A stretch of 41,111 nucleotides of DNA from Falsigemmobacter intermedius (GTDB taxonomy: Bacteria; Pseudomonadota; Alphaproteobacteria; Rhodobacterales; Rhodobacteraceae): NCBI RefSeq assembly GCF_004054105.1, contig NZ_SBLC01000024.1:312-41422 (forward strand), in the 5' to 3' direction. The notes below the pieces were generated by a model, which was given only the letters and a program-made list of their open reading frames with translations, did no database searches and was not told the DNA's origin. This document shows, in pieces, positions 16,717 to 25,030 of this stretch. Numbering within the stretch: the first letter of the stretch is position 1; every line of letters begins with the position of its first letter. The position numbers and the translations under genes are program-made.

Positions 16717-17654
16717 GGCAGTTCCTTATCGATGGTACCGATGAATTCGCGGGCCTGCCAGCAGTCGGCGACCAGCCGTGCCGATGGCAGCGCCAGATCA
16801 AGCCGGGGCAGATGTTCCACATCTGACGTGGCGCGGCCCTCAACCAGGGCCAGAAAGTCGCGCGAGATCGCCATGAACATGGCGTTGCGCTCCAGCGGCC
16901 GCTCATGCTGCGTCACGCCGTCGAAAGTTTCACTGCGATAGTCCTGGGCCACGTAATCAAAGTGATGCCGCGCCCGGGTGCCGCGCAGAATGGCCTGGCG
17001 GTGCATTTTCGGCGTCAGGTAATCCATGGTGACCTCGCCGGTCACCTGCGTATTGCGCAGCGAAATCCGGCTGGCCATATCAACGCCCCGATAGCCGGCA
17101 TGGCCCTGAGCCTCCACGCTCACCGGAGCAAGACCGGGGAAGAGACAGGCCGCCATATCCAGCTCGTGACACAGATCCAGCAGCACACCGCCGCCCTCCG
17201 CCTTCGCCGCATAACTCTCTGAGAAGCGCCAGTTCTGCCGCCATTGGGTGACATCATGGCCAATGGTCAGCGAAAACTGAAAGATGTCAGACAGATCCGT
17301 CTGCGCCAGCACCCGGAAAGCCGGGTGATACCGCATCATATAGCCCAGCATCGAGCGATCGGCGATCGCACCGGTCACCCGCTCAATGGCAGCCAGCTCA
17401 TCGCGGCGAAAGGCCAGGGGCTTTTCAATAAAAAGCGGCTTCTCCATCCGCGCGGCCACTTCGATCAGCGGCAGGCGCAGATCGGTGGCAGTGGCCACCA
17501 CCAGCGCATCATGCTGCGCCAGATCCGCCTCAAGCCCCGCCAGCCCCCAATCGCGCCAGCCCCTCAGCGTGACTTCCGCGCCCAGGGCGGCCAGGTTTTC
17601 CGCATGGCGCCGCCCGATAGAGCCGGCACCCGCAACAAGAATTTTCGTGACCAT
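16713..17654 (-). CDS. Gfo/Idh/MocA-family oxidoreductase
   Basis: A 313-aa cytoplasmic NAD(P)-dependent sugar oxidoreductase. The N-terminal Rossmann motif is VAGAGSIGRRHAENL (about 7-21), then the EKPLFIEKPLAF motif with the conserved EKP lysine, and a C-terminal alpha/beta domain with GGGVLLDLCHELDMA containing the usual Asp-x-x-x-His. The ATG at 17654 has AAGGAGGCCC just upstream. The reading frame stays open to 17927, but the upstream part is a shadow of the regulator. Overlaps neuA by four bases. Sugar dehydrogenases of this type recur beside CMP-nonulosonate synthetases, so it probably works on the same sugar or its precursor, with the SDR. The reaction is not assignable. Confidence 0.9.
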   Translation of the reverse strand: MVTKILVAGAGSIGRRHAENLAALGAEVTLRGWRDWGLAGLEADLAQHDALVVATATDLRLPLIEVAARMEKPLFIEKPLAFRRDELAAIERVTGAIADRSMLGYMMRYHPAFRVLAQTDLSDIFQFSLTIGHDVTQWRQNWRFSESYAAKAEGGGVLLDLCHELDMAACLFPGLAPVSVEAQGHAGYRGVDMASRISLRNTQVTGEVTMDYLTPKMHRQAILRGTRARHHFDYVAQDYRSETFDGVTQHERPLERNAMFMAISRDFLALVEGRATSDVEHLPRLDLALPSARLVADCWQAREFIGTIDKELP

Positions 17655-17679
17655 GAAGGGCCTCCTTCGGGCGGCGAGA

Positions 17680-18321
17680 TTACGCGCTTTCCACCGTCGC
17701 CGCCAGCACCGCCAGAGAAGCCCGCGCCGAGGCCCGCAAATGATCGCGCATGATGCGGGCCGCCGCCTGGGCATCGCGTGCGGCAATGGCCGTGACCAGT
17801 TCAGCATGCTCGCGCGCCGAGCGCAGCCGCCGCCCGTCAGACCGCAGCTGTGCCCCCCGCAGCGCATCAAGCCTGCGCCGCATCTCCCCGGCGACCCGCG
17901 CCAGCTCACGATTGCCCGACATCGCACAGATCCGCTCGTGCAGCCGCAGGTTCAGATCCGGATACTCCTCTGCCGGCGCACGATCCATCACCGAAAGGAG
18001 TTCCTCAAGCGACATCACCTCCGCCAGAGTGCCGCGATGCGCCGCCATCCCGGCCAGAAGCCCCTCCATCTCCGCCAGAGCCTCAAACTGATCCAGCAGC
18101 AGATCGCTGTCGGGGCGGATCACCTCAACCCCGCGCCCGGCGCGGCGCTGCGCCAGTCCGCGGGCACAAAGCTCAGTCAAAGCCTCCCGCACGGGGGTGC
18201 GCGAACAGCCAAAGCGCTCCGCCAGGGCCACTTCCTCCAGCCGCGCCCCGGATGGCAGAAGCCCTGTCAGAATATCGGAGCTCATCTGGTCAGCCAGTCG
18301 CAGAGCAAGCGTCAGCGTCAT
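17680..18321 (-). CDS. GntR-family (FCD type) transcriptional regulator
   Basis: A 213-aa DNA-binding regulator. The N-terminal winged helix (about 5-70) contains LEEVALAERFGCSRTPVREAL and ends at an RRAGRGVEVI wing. The C-terminal FCD helical domain carries the acidic/histidine effector-site pattern (LNLRLHERI, EHAELVTAI). I choose the ATG at 18321, which has AGGGGA upstream. An ATG at 18345 would add eight residues but has no ribosome-binding site. It is divergent from the BASS-family transporter and 25 bases upstream of the Gfo/Idh-neuA-SDR genes, so it may control either or both. The effector is unknown; FCD regulators usually sense organic acids or sugar acids. Confidence 0.9.
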   Translation of the reverse strand: MTLTLALRLADQMSSDILTGLLPSGARLEEVALAERFGCSRTPVREALTELCARGLAQRRAGRGVEVIRPDSDLLLDQFEALAEMEGLLAGMAAHRGTLAEVMSLEELLSVMDRAPAEEYPDLNLRLHERICAMSGNRELARVAGEMRRRLDALRGAQLRSDGRRLRSAREHAELVTAIAARDAQAAARIMRDHLRASARASLAVLAATVESA

Positions 18322-18340
18322 TGCGGAGTTCCCCTTGGAA

Positions 18341-18381
18341 TGCATACATAACCAGAGTATCAGCCTTCCTGCGTATACAAC
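18341..18381. promoter_or_regulatory. Candidate GntR operator region
   Basis: The divergent spacer holds TGCATACATA (18341-18350) and TGCGTATACAA (18370-18380). On the other strand these read as TATGTATGCA and TTGTATACGCA, similar to TNGT-N-ACNA-type sites of FCD-type GntR proteins. Spacing of about 29 bases places them on the same DNA face. Inferred, not proven. Confidence 0.45.
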
Positions 18382-18414
18382 ACCCGGATCATTGGGTTTG
18401 CACAGGAGAGCGCA

Positions 18415-19392
18415 ATGTCACTCAGCCGGATCGAGAGCGCCCTGAAGCGTATCGGACTTGACCGTTACATGATGCTTCTGGTGCTGACGGTGCTTCTGGC
18501 GAGCTTCGCCCCCGCCAGCGGAGACTTCGCCGCAGTCCTGCGCCAGATCACATGGTGGGCCGTCTCGCTGTTGTTTTTCATCTATGGCGCCAAACTGTCC
18601 ACTGCGACAATTGTCACCGGCCTGGCCAACTGGAAGCTGCAGCTCGGCGTTCTGCTGTGCACCTTCGCGCTTTTCCCGCTGCTTACCCTTGCGATGAAGC
18701 CGATGATCCTCATGGGTCTGCCGGTCGCCATCGGTGTGGGCTTTCTCTACATCGGCTGTATGCCCTCAACGGTGCAAAGCTCCATCGCCTTCACCTCTGT
18801 CTCCAATGGCAATGTGGCAGGCGCGGTCTGTGCGGCCTCCATCTCCAACCTGATCGGGGTGATCCTCTCACCGCTTCTTTTTATGGCGCTGATTCCCGGC
18901 ACCAGCGGCTATGGAATTGAACCCTCTGCCATCTGGAAAATCGTGCAGCAGATCCTTCTGCCCTTCGCCGTCGGCCAGCTCTGCCGCCCGCTTCTGGCAA
19001 ATTTCCTGAATAAATACAAAACCCCGACCATGGTGGTCGATCGCGGCTCCATCCTTCTGATCGTCTATTCCGCTTTCTCCGCCGGGGTTGTGAACGGCAT
19101 CTGGCAGGTTGTGCAGCCGGCCCAGCTTCTGATGCTGATCGGCTTTTGCGCGGCGCTGCTTGCCGTCGTCATGGGCATCGCCATCACCGCCGGCCGTCTC
19201 GCGGGCATGTCAAAGGCTGATCTGCTGGCTCTTTTCTACTGCGGCTCAACCAAAAGCCTCGCCACCGGCCTGCCCATGGCCGGCATCCTCTTTGCAGGCC
19301 AGGACATCTCGCTGATCGTGCTGCCGCTGATGATCTTCCACCTGCTGCAACTCGTGGTCTGCGCAATCCTGTCGCAACGCGTCCGCGCCTGA
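18415..19392 (+). CDS. Bile acid:Na+ symporter (BASS)-family transporter
   Basis: A 325-aa inner-membrane protein with about ten transmembrane segments, of the bacterial BASS family (YfeH-like, SBF-like fold). It shows FFIYGAKLS, the crossover-helix stretch GFLYIGCMPSTVQSSIAFTS with conserved polar residues, and the YCGSTKSLATGLPMA motif near residue 280 that marks the second crossover. CAGGAGAG precedes the ATG. Stands alone, divergent from a GntR regulator. Family members move organic anions, often with Na+. Being next to a sugar-acid island makes a sugar acid or related carboxylate conceivable, but the substrate is not determinable. Confidence 0.9.
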   Translation: MSLSRIESALKRIGLDRYMMLLVLTVLLASFAPASGDFAAVLRQITWWAVSLLFFIYGAKLSTATIVTGLANWKLQLGVLLCTFALFPLLTLAMKPMILMGLPVAIGVGFLYIGCMPSTVQSSIAFTSVSNGNVAGAVCAASISNLIGVILSPLLFMALIPGTSGYGIEPSAIWKIVQQILLPFAVGQLCRPLLANFLNKYKTPTMVVDRGSILLIVYSAFSAGVVNGIWQVVQPAQLLMLIGFCAALLAVVMGIAITAGRLAGMSKADLLALFYCGSTKSLATGLPMAGILFAGQDISLIVLPLMIFHLLQLVVCAILSQRVRA

Positions 19393-19393
19393 T

Positions 19394-19450
19394 TTTGGCT
19401 TTTTAAAAGTACTCCCGGGAGGGGCCCGGGGAGGGCAGGCAGCCCTCCCC
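19394..19450. repeat. Repeated extragenic element, copy 2
   Basis: Begins in the bases right after the transporter stop: TTTGGCTTTTTAAAAGTACT, then CCCGGGAGGGG, and a hairpin (GGGGAGGGC 19428-19436 with 19442-19450). Compare copy 1 at 4786-4836. The leader is conserved while hairpin arms vary, as expected for a repeat kept for structure. Confidence 0.6.
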
Positions 19451-19462
19451 AGCGGCCGCAGT

Positions 19463-19499
19463 AAAAAGCCCCCGTGCCGGTTCGGCGCGGGGGCTTTTT
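19463..19499. terminator. Bidirectional terminator between BASS gene and the peptide-transport operon
   Basis: A stem of GC pairs (19468-19479 with 19483-19494, one T-G wobble) with flanking A5 and T5 runs (19463-19467, 19495-19499). It lies between convergent genes, so it can stop both. The stop of the ATPase gene is five bases further on. Confidence 0.9.
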
Positions 19500-19503
19500 C
19501 AGA

Positions 19504-21312
19504 TCAGGCGGTCATCACGAAATGCCCGGGCCCGGCTTCGCGGTAAGCCCGCACCGGCGGCACAAAGCCCAAAGGCCGCACCGGCGATTTCAGCTCATCC
19601 ACCGGCGTGTTGCGGCGCAGAGCGCGACGGTCCGGATCGGGCACCGGCACGGCAGCGATCAGCTTTTTGGTATAGTCATGCTGCGGATTGCCGAAGACCT
19701 GCTCGCGCGGGCCGATCTCAACGATCTCGCCAAGATACATCACCGCAACCCGGTGGCTGATGCGCTCGACCACCGCCATGTCATGGCTGATGAACAAAAA
19801 CGCAATGCCCAGCCGTTCCTGCAGATCCATCAGCAGGTTACAGACCTGCGCCTTGATCGAGACATCCAGAGCCGAAACGGATTCGTCGGCCACAATGACC
19901 TTCGGCTCCAGCCCCAGCACCCGCGCAATCGCCACCCGCTGGCGCTGACCGCCGGAGAACTCATGCGGGTAACGGTCCATCATGGCCGAATTCAGCCCGA
20001 CCTGATCGAGCAGCTCCGCCGCCCGCGCACGGGCGGCCGCGCCTTTGGCAATGCCGTGCTTGATCAGCGGCTCTGCCACCGCCTGGCCCACGGTCATCCG
20101 CGGGTTCAGCGAAGAGAAGGGGTCCTGGAAGATCATCTGGATGTCGCGGCGCATGGCCTGCATCTCAGCGCCTGAGAGCTTCAGAACATCCCGGCCCTGC
20201 AGCGAAATCTCACCGTCCCGCGGGTTCACCAGCCGCATGATCGAACGGCCCGTGGTCGATTTCCCGCAGCCCGATTCCCCCACCAGCGAGAGGGTCTCCC
20301 CGGCCCAGAGGTCAAAGCTCACCCCTTCGACCGCATGAACGGCCCCCGTTGCCCGGTTCAGAAGCCCCGATTTCACGTCAAAGCGCGTCACCAGGTTTTT
20401 GACCGACAACAGCGGCGCGGCAGAGTAATCCACTGGGCGGGCCTGGGGCGGCAGCGGCGAGATCGCCCCGGTCGCCATATCCACACGCGGGAAGCGCAGC
20501 GGCTTATCCGCCCCCTCCATCGCGCCAAGCGCAGGCACGGCGGCCAGCAGGGCGCGCGAATAGGGGTGATCGGCATTGCGGAAAATCTTTTCCGTGGTGC
20601 CGGTCTCGGCCTGATCGCCGCGGAACATCACCACCGTGCGGTCGGCGATCTCTGCCACCACGCCCATATCATGGGTGATGAAGAGAACCGCCATGCCCTC
20701 TTCCTGCTGCAGCTCTTTGATCAGATCCAGGATCTGCCCCTGGATCGTCACATCGAGGGCCGTCGTCGGCTCGTCAGCGATCAGCAGTTTCGGCCGCGCC
20801 GCCAGCGCCATGGCGATCATCACCCGCTGGCGCATCCCGCCGGAGAACTCATGCGGATATTGATCAAAGCGGCGGTCAGCATTGGGGATGCGCACCCGCT
20901 CCATCATGGCGATGGCAGCGGTGCGGGCCTCGTCTTTCGACATCTCTTTGTGGCGGATCAGCACTTCGGCGATCTGCCGCCCCACGGTATAGGCGGGGTT
21001 GAGAGAGGTCATCGGCTCCTGAAAGATCATCGCGATCTCATTGCCGCGCACATCCTGCATCCCGCGCTCAGAGAGCGCGAGAAGGTTGCGGCCGTTCAGG
21101 ATCACTTCGCCCTCAATCCGGCTGTTATGCGGATCGAGCAGCCGCATGATGGAAAGCGAGGTCACCGATTTCCCGGAGCCCGATTCCCCCACCACGGCCA
21201 CGGTTTCCCCGGCGTGGATCTCAAAGCTCAGATTGCGCACCACCGATTTCCAGCCCTCTTCGGTGCGGAAAGTGGTGGTCAGATTGCGCACACTCAGAAC
21301 GGGTTCAGTCAC
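19504..21312 (-). CDS. Double ATPase of a dipeptide/glutathione-type ABC importer (GsiA-like)
   Basis: A 602-aa fusion of two DppD/DppF-type nucleotide-binding domains on the cytoplasmic face. First domain: Walker A GESGSGKS (42-49), signature FSGGMRQRV, Walker [13 protein letters not shown]. Second domain: [22 protein letters not shown] and [12 protein letters not shown], where serine replaces the usual proline after the catalytic Glu, comparable to the alanine in E. coli GsiA. Each half ends with the oligopeptide-type C-terminal region. The GTG at 21312 has GAGGAG upstream. Last gene of the operon, 23 bases after the gamma-glutamyltransferase gene. The transporter family is certain. Glutathione or gamma-glutamyl peptide as cargo is inferred from the neighbour. 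Confidence 0.93.
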   Translation of the reverse strand: MTEPVLSVRNLTTTFRTEEGWKSVVRNLSFEIHAGETVAVVGESGSGKSVTSLSIMRLLDPHNSRIEGEVILNGRNLLALSERGMQDVRGNEIAMIFQEPMTSLNPAYTVGRQIAEVLIRHKEMSKDEARTAAIAMMERVRIPNADRRFDQYPHEFSGGMRQRVMIAMALAARPKLLIADEPTTALDVTIQGQILDLIKELQQEEGMAVLFITHDMGVVAEIADRTVVMFRGDQAETGTTEKIFRNADHPYSRALLAAVPALGAMEGADKPLRFPRVDMATGAISPLPPQARPVDYSAAPLLSVKNLVTRFDVKSGLLNRATGAVHAVEGVSFDLWAGETLSLVGESGCGKSTTGRSIMRLVNPRDGEISLQGRDVLKLSGAEMQAMRRDIQMIFQDPFSSLNPRMTVGQAVAEPLIKHGIAKGAAARARAAELLDQVGLNSAMMDRYPHEFSGGQRQRVAIARVLGLEPKVIVADESVSALDVSIKAQVCNLLMDLQERLGIAFLFISHDMAVVERISHRVAVMYLGEIVEIGPREQVFGNPQHDYTKKLIAAVPVPDPDRRALRRNTPVDELKSPVRPLGFVPPVRAYREAGPGHFVMTA

Positions 21313-21335
21313 GATACCATACTCCTCGCAGGTCC

Positions 21336-23138
21336 TCAGCGGCCTGCGGCATAGGCCTGCATCAGGCGGGGGGTGGCGGCGGCACGCAGAAGGCCGTCCT
21401 CGTCACGGCGGGCTGCGGTCAGGCGACCGATATCCCAGGAACCGGAGACGGTGACTTTATGGCCGCGTGCTTTCAGATCGGCGATGGCTTCCGCACCGAT
21501 GCGGTCTTCGATCATCATCACACCGGGATCCATGGTGCGCGGATAGAACGAGGCCGGGAAATGCGAGCTGTGGAAGAGCGGCCCGTCAATGACCTGCTGC
21601 AGGTTCATTTCGCTGTGCACATAGCGCAGGAAGAAGCCAAGCTGCCACTGGTCCTGCTGGTCGCCGCCGGGCGTGCCGAAGGCAAGCGTCGGTTTGCCGT
21701 CTTTCAGCGCGAGCGAGGGCGTCAGCGTGGTGCGCGGACGTTTGCCCGGAGCGAGCGAGGTCGGCAGACCCTCTTTCAGCCAGAACATCTGCGCGCGCGA
21801 GTTCAGGCAGAAGCCCAGCCCCGGAATGATCGGCGAGGACATCAGCCAGCCGCCCGAAGGCGTGGTCGAGACCATATTGCCCCAGCGGTCGATGACATCG
21901 ATATGCACGGTATCGCCGCGCTTTTCGGTGTTTTTGTCATCGGCGGTGGCCAAGTGTGCCATGGTCGGCTCATAAACCGCCTGGCCTTTCTGCGCGCCAA
22001 GGATCTCCATGGCCAGCGCGACCTGGGCTTCAAAGCCCGGCACCACGCCGGGGCGCAGCTCCATCGACGCCTGATCGGTGATCAGCTTCGCGCGCTCAGC
22101 GTTATAGGCATCCGACAGCAGATGCTCCATCGGGATCTCTGCGAAGTCGGGATCGCCGTAATAGACCTCACGGTCGGCATAGGCGAGCTTCATGGCCTCG
22201 ATGACGGTATGGACGAATTCCGCGCCCATCGGGTCCATATTGGCGATATTGGTATGCTTCAGGATCGCAAGGGTCTGGGCAAAGACCGGGCCCTGGCCCC
22301 AGGGGCCCTGTTTGCAGATGGTCCAGCCCTCATAGTCATAGGTCAGCGGGGCCTCGATGGTGGCTTTATAGCCCGCCAGATCTTCCGCCGTCAGCACGGC
22401 TTTGTGCTTGCTGCCGCTGGCATCCATGACCTCTGCGGTCTTGAGCCATTCACACATCTCTGCGGCGATCTCACCGCGGTAGAAGAAGTCACGCGCCGCA
22501 TCGATCTGCGCTTCGCGGCCCTGAACCTTCTCGGCGGCCTCAACGATGCGGGTCCAGGTGCGGGCGAGTTCCGGCTGTTTGAAAAGCTTACCGGCCTCAG
22601 GCGCTTTGCCGCCCGGCAGCCAGTGGGCATACGAGGTCGGCCATTCTTTCTCAAAGAACCCGGCCAGATCCTTGATGGTATTGGCGACGCGCGGCAGCAG
22701 CGGGTGTCCGTCACGGGCATAGCCGATCGCGGGCTCAAAGACCTCCCGCACCGACATGGTGCCATAGTCGCGCAGCATCAGCATCCAGCCGTCGAAAGCA
22801 CCGGGGATGACGGTCGACAGAAGCCCGTCGCCGGGGATCAGATCGATGCCTTCAGCCTTATAATGCGCGATGGTGGCGCCTTTCGGGGCCGGGCCCTGGG
22901 CGCAGATCACCTCAACCTTACCGGTTTTCTCGCTGTAGAAAATGGCGGGCATATCGCCGCCAAAGCCGTTCAGATGCGGCTCAACCACGATCAGCGTCAG
23001 TGCGGTGGCGACGGTCGCGTCAAAGGCATTGCCGCCTTTTTCCAGGATCGACATGCCGACGGCGGTGGCAATCCAATGGGTCGAGGTGGCCACGCCGAAG
23101 GTGCCGGTGATTTCGGGACGGGTGGTGAAAGTGCTCAT
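21336..23138 (-). CDS. Gamma-glutamyltransferase-family protein, cytoplasmic
   Basis: A 600-aa Ntn-hydrolase that should self-cleave before a threonine and then hydrolyse or transfer gamma-glutamyl groups. The nucleophile region is GDTVHIDVIDRWGNMVSTT with Thr410. Other marks are GGNAFDATVATAL, the HLNGFGGD oxyanion region, SPIIPGLGFCLNSR and GTPGGDQQ. There is no signal peptide, unlike periplasmic E. coli Ggt (580 aa), so it acts in the cytoplasm, like YwrD/GgtA-type relatives. It sits between permease and ATPase genes of an ABC importer, 15 bases after the former and 23 before the latter. It probably processes the imported peptide. Relatives also include cephalosporin acylases, so the substrate needs care. 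Confidence 0.92.
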   Translation of the reverse strand: MSTFTTRPEITGTFGVATSTHWIATAVGMSILEKGGNAFDATVATALTLIVVEPHLNGFGGDMPAIFYSEKTGKVEVICAQGPAPKGATIAHYKAEGIDLIPGDGLLSTVIPGAFDGWMLMLRDYGTMSVREVFEPAIGYARDGHPLLPRVANTIKDLAGFFEKEWPTSYAHWLPGGKAPEAGKLFKQPELARTWTRIVEAAEKVQGREAQIDAARDFFYRGEIAAEMCEWLKTAEVMDASGSKHKAVLTAEDLAGYKATIEAPLTYDYEGWTICKQGPWGQGPVFAQTLAILKHTNIANMDPMGAEFVHTVIEAMKLAYADREVYYGDPDFAEIPMEHLLSDAYNAERAKLITDQASMELRPGVVPGFEAQVALAMEILGAQKGQAVYEPTMAHLATADDKNTEKRGDTVHIDVIDRWGNMVSTTPSGGWLMSSPIIPGLGFCLNSRAQMFWLKEGLPTSLAPGKRPRTTLTPSLALKDGKPTLAFGTPGGDQQDQWQLGFFLRYVHSEMNLQQVIDGPLFHSSHFPASFYPRTMDPGVMMIEDRIGAEAIADLKARGHKVTVSGSWDIGRLTAARRDEDGLLRAAATPRLMQAYAAGR

Positions 23139-23153
23139 CTGAAATATCCGTCT

Positions 23154-24026
23154 TCAGTGTTCGCGCGGGTCCAGCGCATCGCGCAGACCGTCGCCCAGAA
23201 GGTTAAAGCCAACCACAACAAGGAAAATCGCAAGGCCGGGGAAGAGCGCATAGGTCGGAGCCTGGCTCAGGAAGTTCTTTGCCGTATTCAGCATCGACCC
23301 CCAGGACGGCGCGGGCGCCTGCTGGCCGAGGCCCAGGAACGAGAGCGAGGCTTCCGCAATGATCGCAGTGGCGATGGTCAGGGCGGCCTGCACGATGATC
23401 GGCGGCACGATATTGGGCAGGATGTAACGGCCCATGATCTCAACATGGTTGAGGCCCACGGCGCGGGCGCCCTCGACATAATCTTCCGCCTTCACGGCCA
23501 GAACCTGGCCGCGCGTCAGCCGGATGATGATCGGCATGGCCGAAAGCCCGATGGCGATCATGGCATTGGTCAGTGACGGCCCGAGGAAAGCGGCAAGCGC
23601 GATCGCCATAATCAGGAAGGGCATCGCCAGCAGCGCCTCAGTAATGCGCGAGATCACCATATCGACCCAGCCGCCGAAATAGCCCGCCAGCAGACCCAGC
23701 GGCACGCCGGTGACCAGCGCAATCGCCACCGAAATGGTGCCCGCCAGCAGCGAGGCGCGCGCGCCCCAGATCATGCGCGAAAAGATATCGCGACCGATCT
23801 CATCAGTGCCCATCCAGTATTGCGCATTGGGGGCAAGGCGGATGGCGGTCCAGGAGGTGGCATTGGGGTCTGCGATAGGCAGAACCGGTGCCAGCAACGC
23901 CAAGAGTGCGATCGGCAGGATGATCAGCGCGCCGACGATGGCCGAAGGATTGCGCCTGAGCGAGCGCCAGGCCCGCGAGGGTTGCTTTTTCGGCAGGGCG
24001 GGGGAGGTGTTTGCAGCAGAACTCAC
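23154..24026 (-). CDS. ABC peptide transporter permease (DppC/GsiD type)
   Basis: A 290-aa inner-membrane subunit with about six helices. It starts with a basic cytoplasmic N-terminus ending RRNPSAIVGALI, the typical DppC beginning. GTDEIGRDIFSRMIWGARASL and the EAA loop EGARAVGLNHVEIMGRYILPN, which contacts the ATPase, follow. It ends with LGDGLRDALDPRE, the DppC hallmark. The GTG start at 24026 overlaps the DppB stop by four bases (GTGA), so both permeases are made together. The partners are the binding protein and double ATPase in the same operon. Substrate specificity resides in the binding protein. Confidence 0.94.
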   Translation of the reverse strand: MSSAANTSPALPKKQPSRAWRSLRRNPSAIVGALIILPIALLALLAPVLPIADPNATSWTAIRLAPNAQYWMGTDEIGRDIFSRMIWGARASLLAGTISVAIALVTGVPLGLLAGYFGGWVDMVISRITEALLAMPFLIMAIALAAFLGPSLTNAMIAIGLSAMPIIIRLTRGQVLAVKAEDYVEGARAVGLNHVEIMGRYILPNIVPPIIVQAALTIATAIIAEASLSFLGLGQQAPAPSWGSMLNTAKNFLSQAPTYALFPGLAIFLVVVGFNLLGDGLRDALDPREH

Positions 24027-24970
24027 AGCTGGGCCCTCAGACGCGGGTTGAGAAGGACGTAAAGCACATCGGCGATGATGTTCAGAAGGATGAAGCCTGC
24101 GGCGGTGCAGAGCACCACGCCCTGAACCACGGCGTAATCGCGGGTAAAGACGGCATCCACGATCAGCTTGCCAAAGCCCGGAATGGTGAAGATCTGCTCG
24201 GTCAGAACCGCGCCCGCCAGCAGCTCACCAAAGAGCAGCGCAGTCAGGGTGATGATCGGCAGAACCGCATTGCGGAAGGCATGGCCCAGCACGACATTGC
24301 TGCCCGCAAGGCCCTTGGCCCGTGCGGTGCGGATATAGTCAGACTTCAACACCCCCATCATCGACGAGCGGGTGTGACGCAGCAGCGTCGCCGCCAGACC
24401 CGTGGCCAGCACGAGGGCCGGCATGATCATGGTCTTCATCGAGAGCGCGAAATTCTCGAAAGGCGAGACATAGCCCGAGGCCGGCAGCCAGTTCAGGTTT
24501 ACTGAGACCAGCAGGATCAGCATGATCCCCAGCCAGAAGTTCGGCACCGACAAAAGCGTCAGGGCAATGAAGTTCGCGGTGTAATCGCCTGCGCGGCGCT
24601 TGCGCACGGCGGCATAGATGCCTGCGGGCACACCAAAGAGGAAGGCAATGCCAAGCGCCATGGTGGCCAGTTGCAGGGTCACGGGCAGCTTTTGCCCGAT
24701 CAGCTCCAGCACCGGCTGGCCGGTGCGCAGAGAGGTGCCGAGATCCCCGGTCAGAGCCGCCCCGATCCAGCGCAGATACTGCACGATCAGCGGATCATTG
24801 AAGCCCAGCTGTTCGCGGATGGCTTCGAGAGTGGCGGGATCGCGTTCTTCGCCCGCAAGAGCCAGCACCGGGTCACCGGGCAGCAGCTTTTGCAGAAAGA
24901 AGACGAAGACGGAAACAAGCAGAAGGGTGGGGATCGCCACCAAAAGCCGCTTGGCGAGAAAGATATGCAT
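24023..24970 (-). CDS. ABC peptide transporter permease (DppB/GsiC type)
   Basis: A 315-aa inner-membrane subunit. The first helix is preceded by MHIFLAKRLL, as in DppB proteins. LPGDPVLALAG in the first periplasmic loop, a LGFNDPLIVQYLRW segment and the EAA loop YIRTARAKGLAGSNVVLGHAFRNA follow, and it ends LNPRLRAQL. I start at the ATG at 24970. A GTG at 24985 would sit against the base of an intergenic hairpin and gains only five residues. A clear Shine-Dalgarno is not visible for either. The stop overlaps the DppC start. Works with DppC as a heterodimer. Confidence 0.93.
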   Translation of the reverse strand: MHIFLAKRLLVAIPTLLLVSVFVFFLQKLLPGDPVLALAGEERDPATLEAIREQLGFNDPLIVQYLRWIGAALTGDLGTSLRTGQPVLELIGQKLPVTLQLATMALGIAFLFGVPAGIYAAVRKRRAGDYTANFIALTLLSVPNFWLGIMLILLVSVNLNWLPASGYVSPFENFALSMKTMIMPALVLATGLAATLLRHTRSSMMGVLKSDYIRTARAKGLAGSNVVLGHAFRNAVLPIITLTALLFGELLAGAVLTEQIFTIPGFGKLIVDAVFTRDYAVVQGVVLCTAAGFILLNIIADVLYVLLNPRLRAQL

Positions 24971-24987
24971 GGCCGGGGTCCGCACGG

Positions 24988-25019
24988 GCCGCTTTCGGGA
25001 GATGTCCCCCGAAAGCGGC
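24988..25019 (-). promoter_or_regulatory. Intergenic hairpin between binding-protein and permease genes
   Basis: A perfect 12-bp stem (24988-24999 with 25008-25019) and 8-base loop without a following T-run on the minus strand. It lies directly after the binding-protein stop. Such hairpins commonly protect the upstream message, giving more binding protein than permease. That role is inferred. Confidence 0.7.
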
Positions 25020-25030
25020 GGGTTTCAGGA

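Noticed and set aside
21459-23576. 705-aa plus-strand open frame
   Set aside because: Antisense to the gamma-glutamyltransferase gene, with low-complexity Arg/Gly/His-rich sequence and no recognisable domain.
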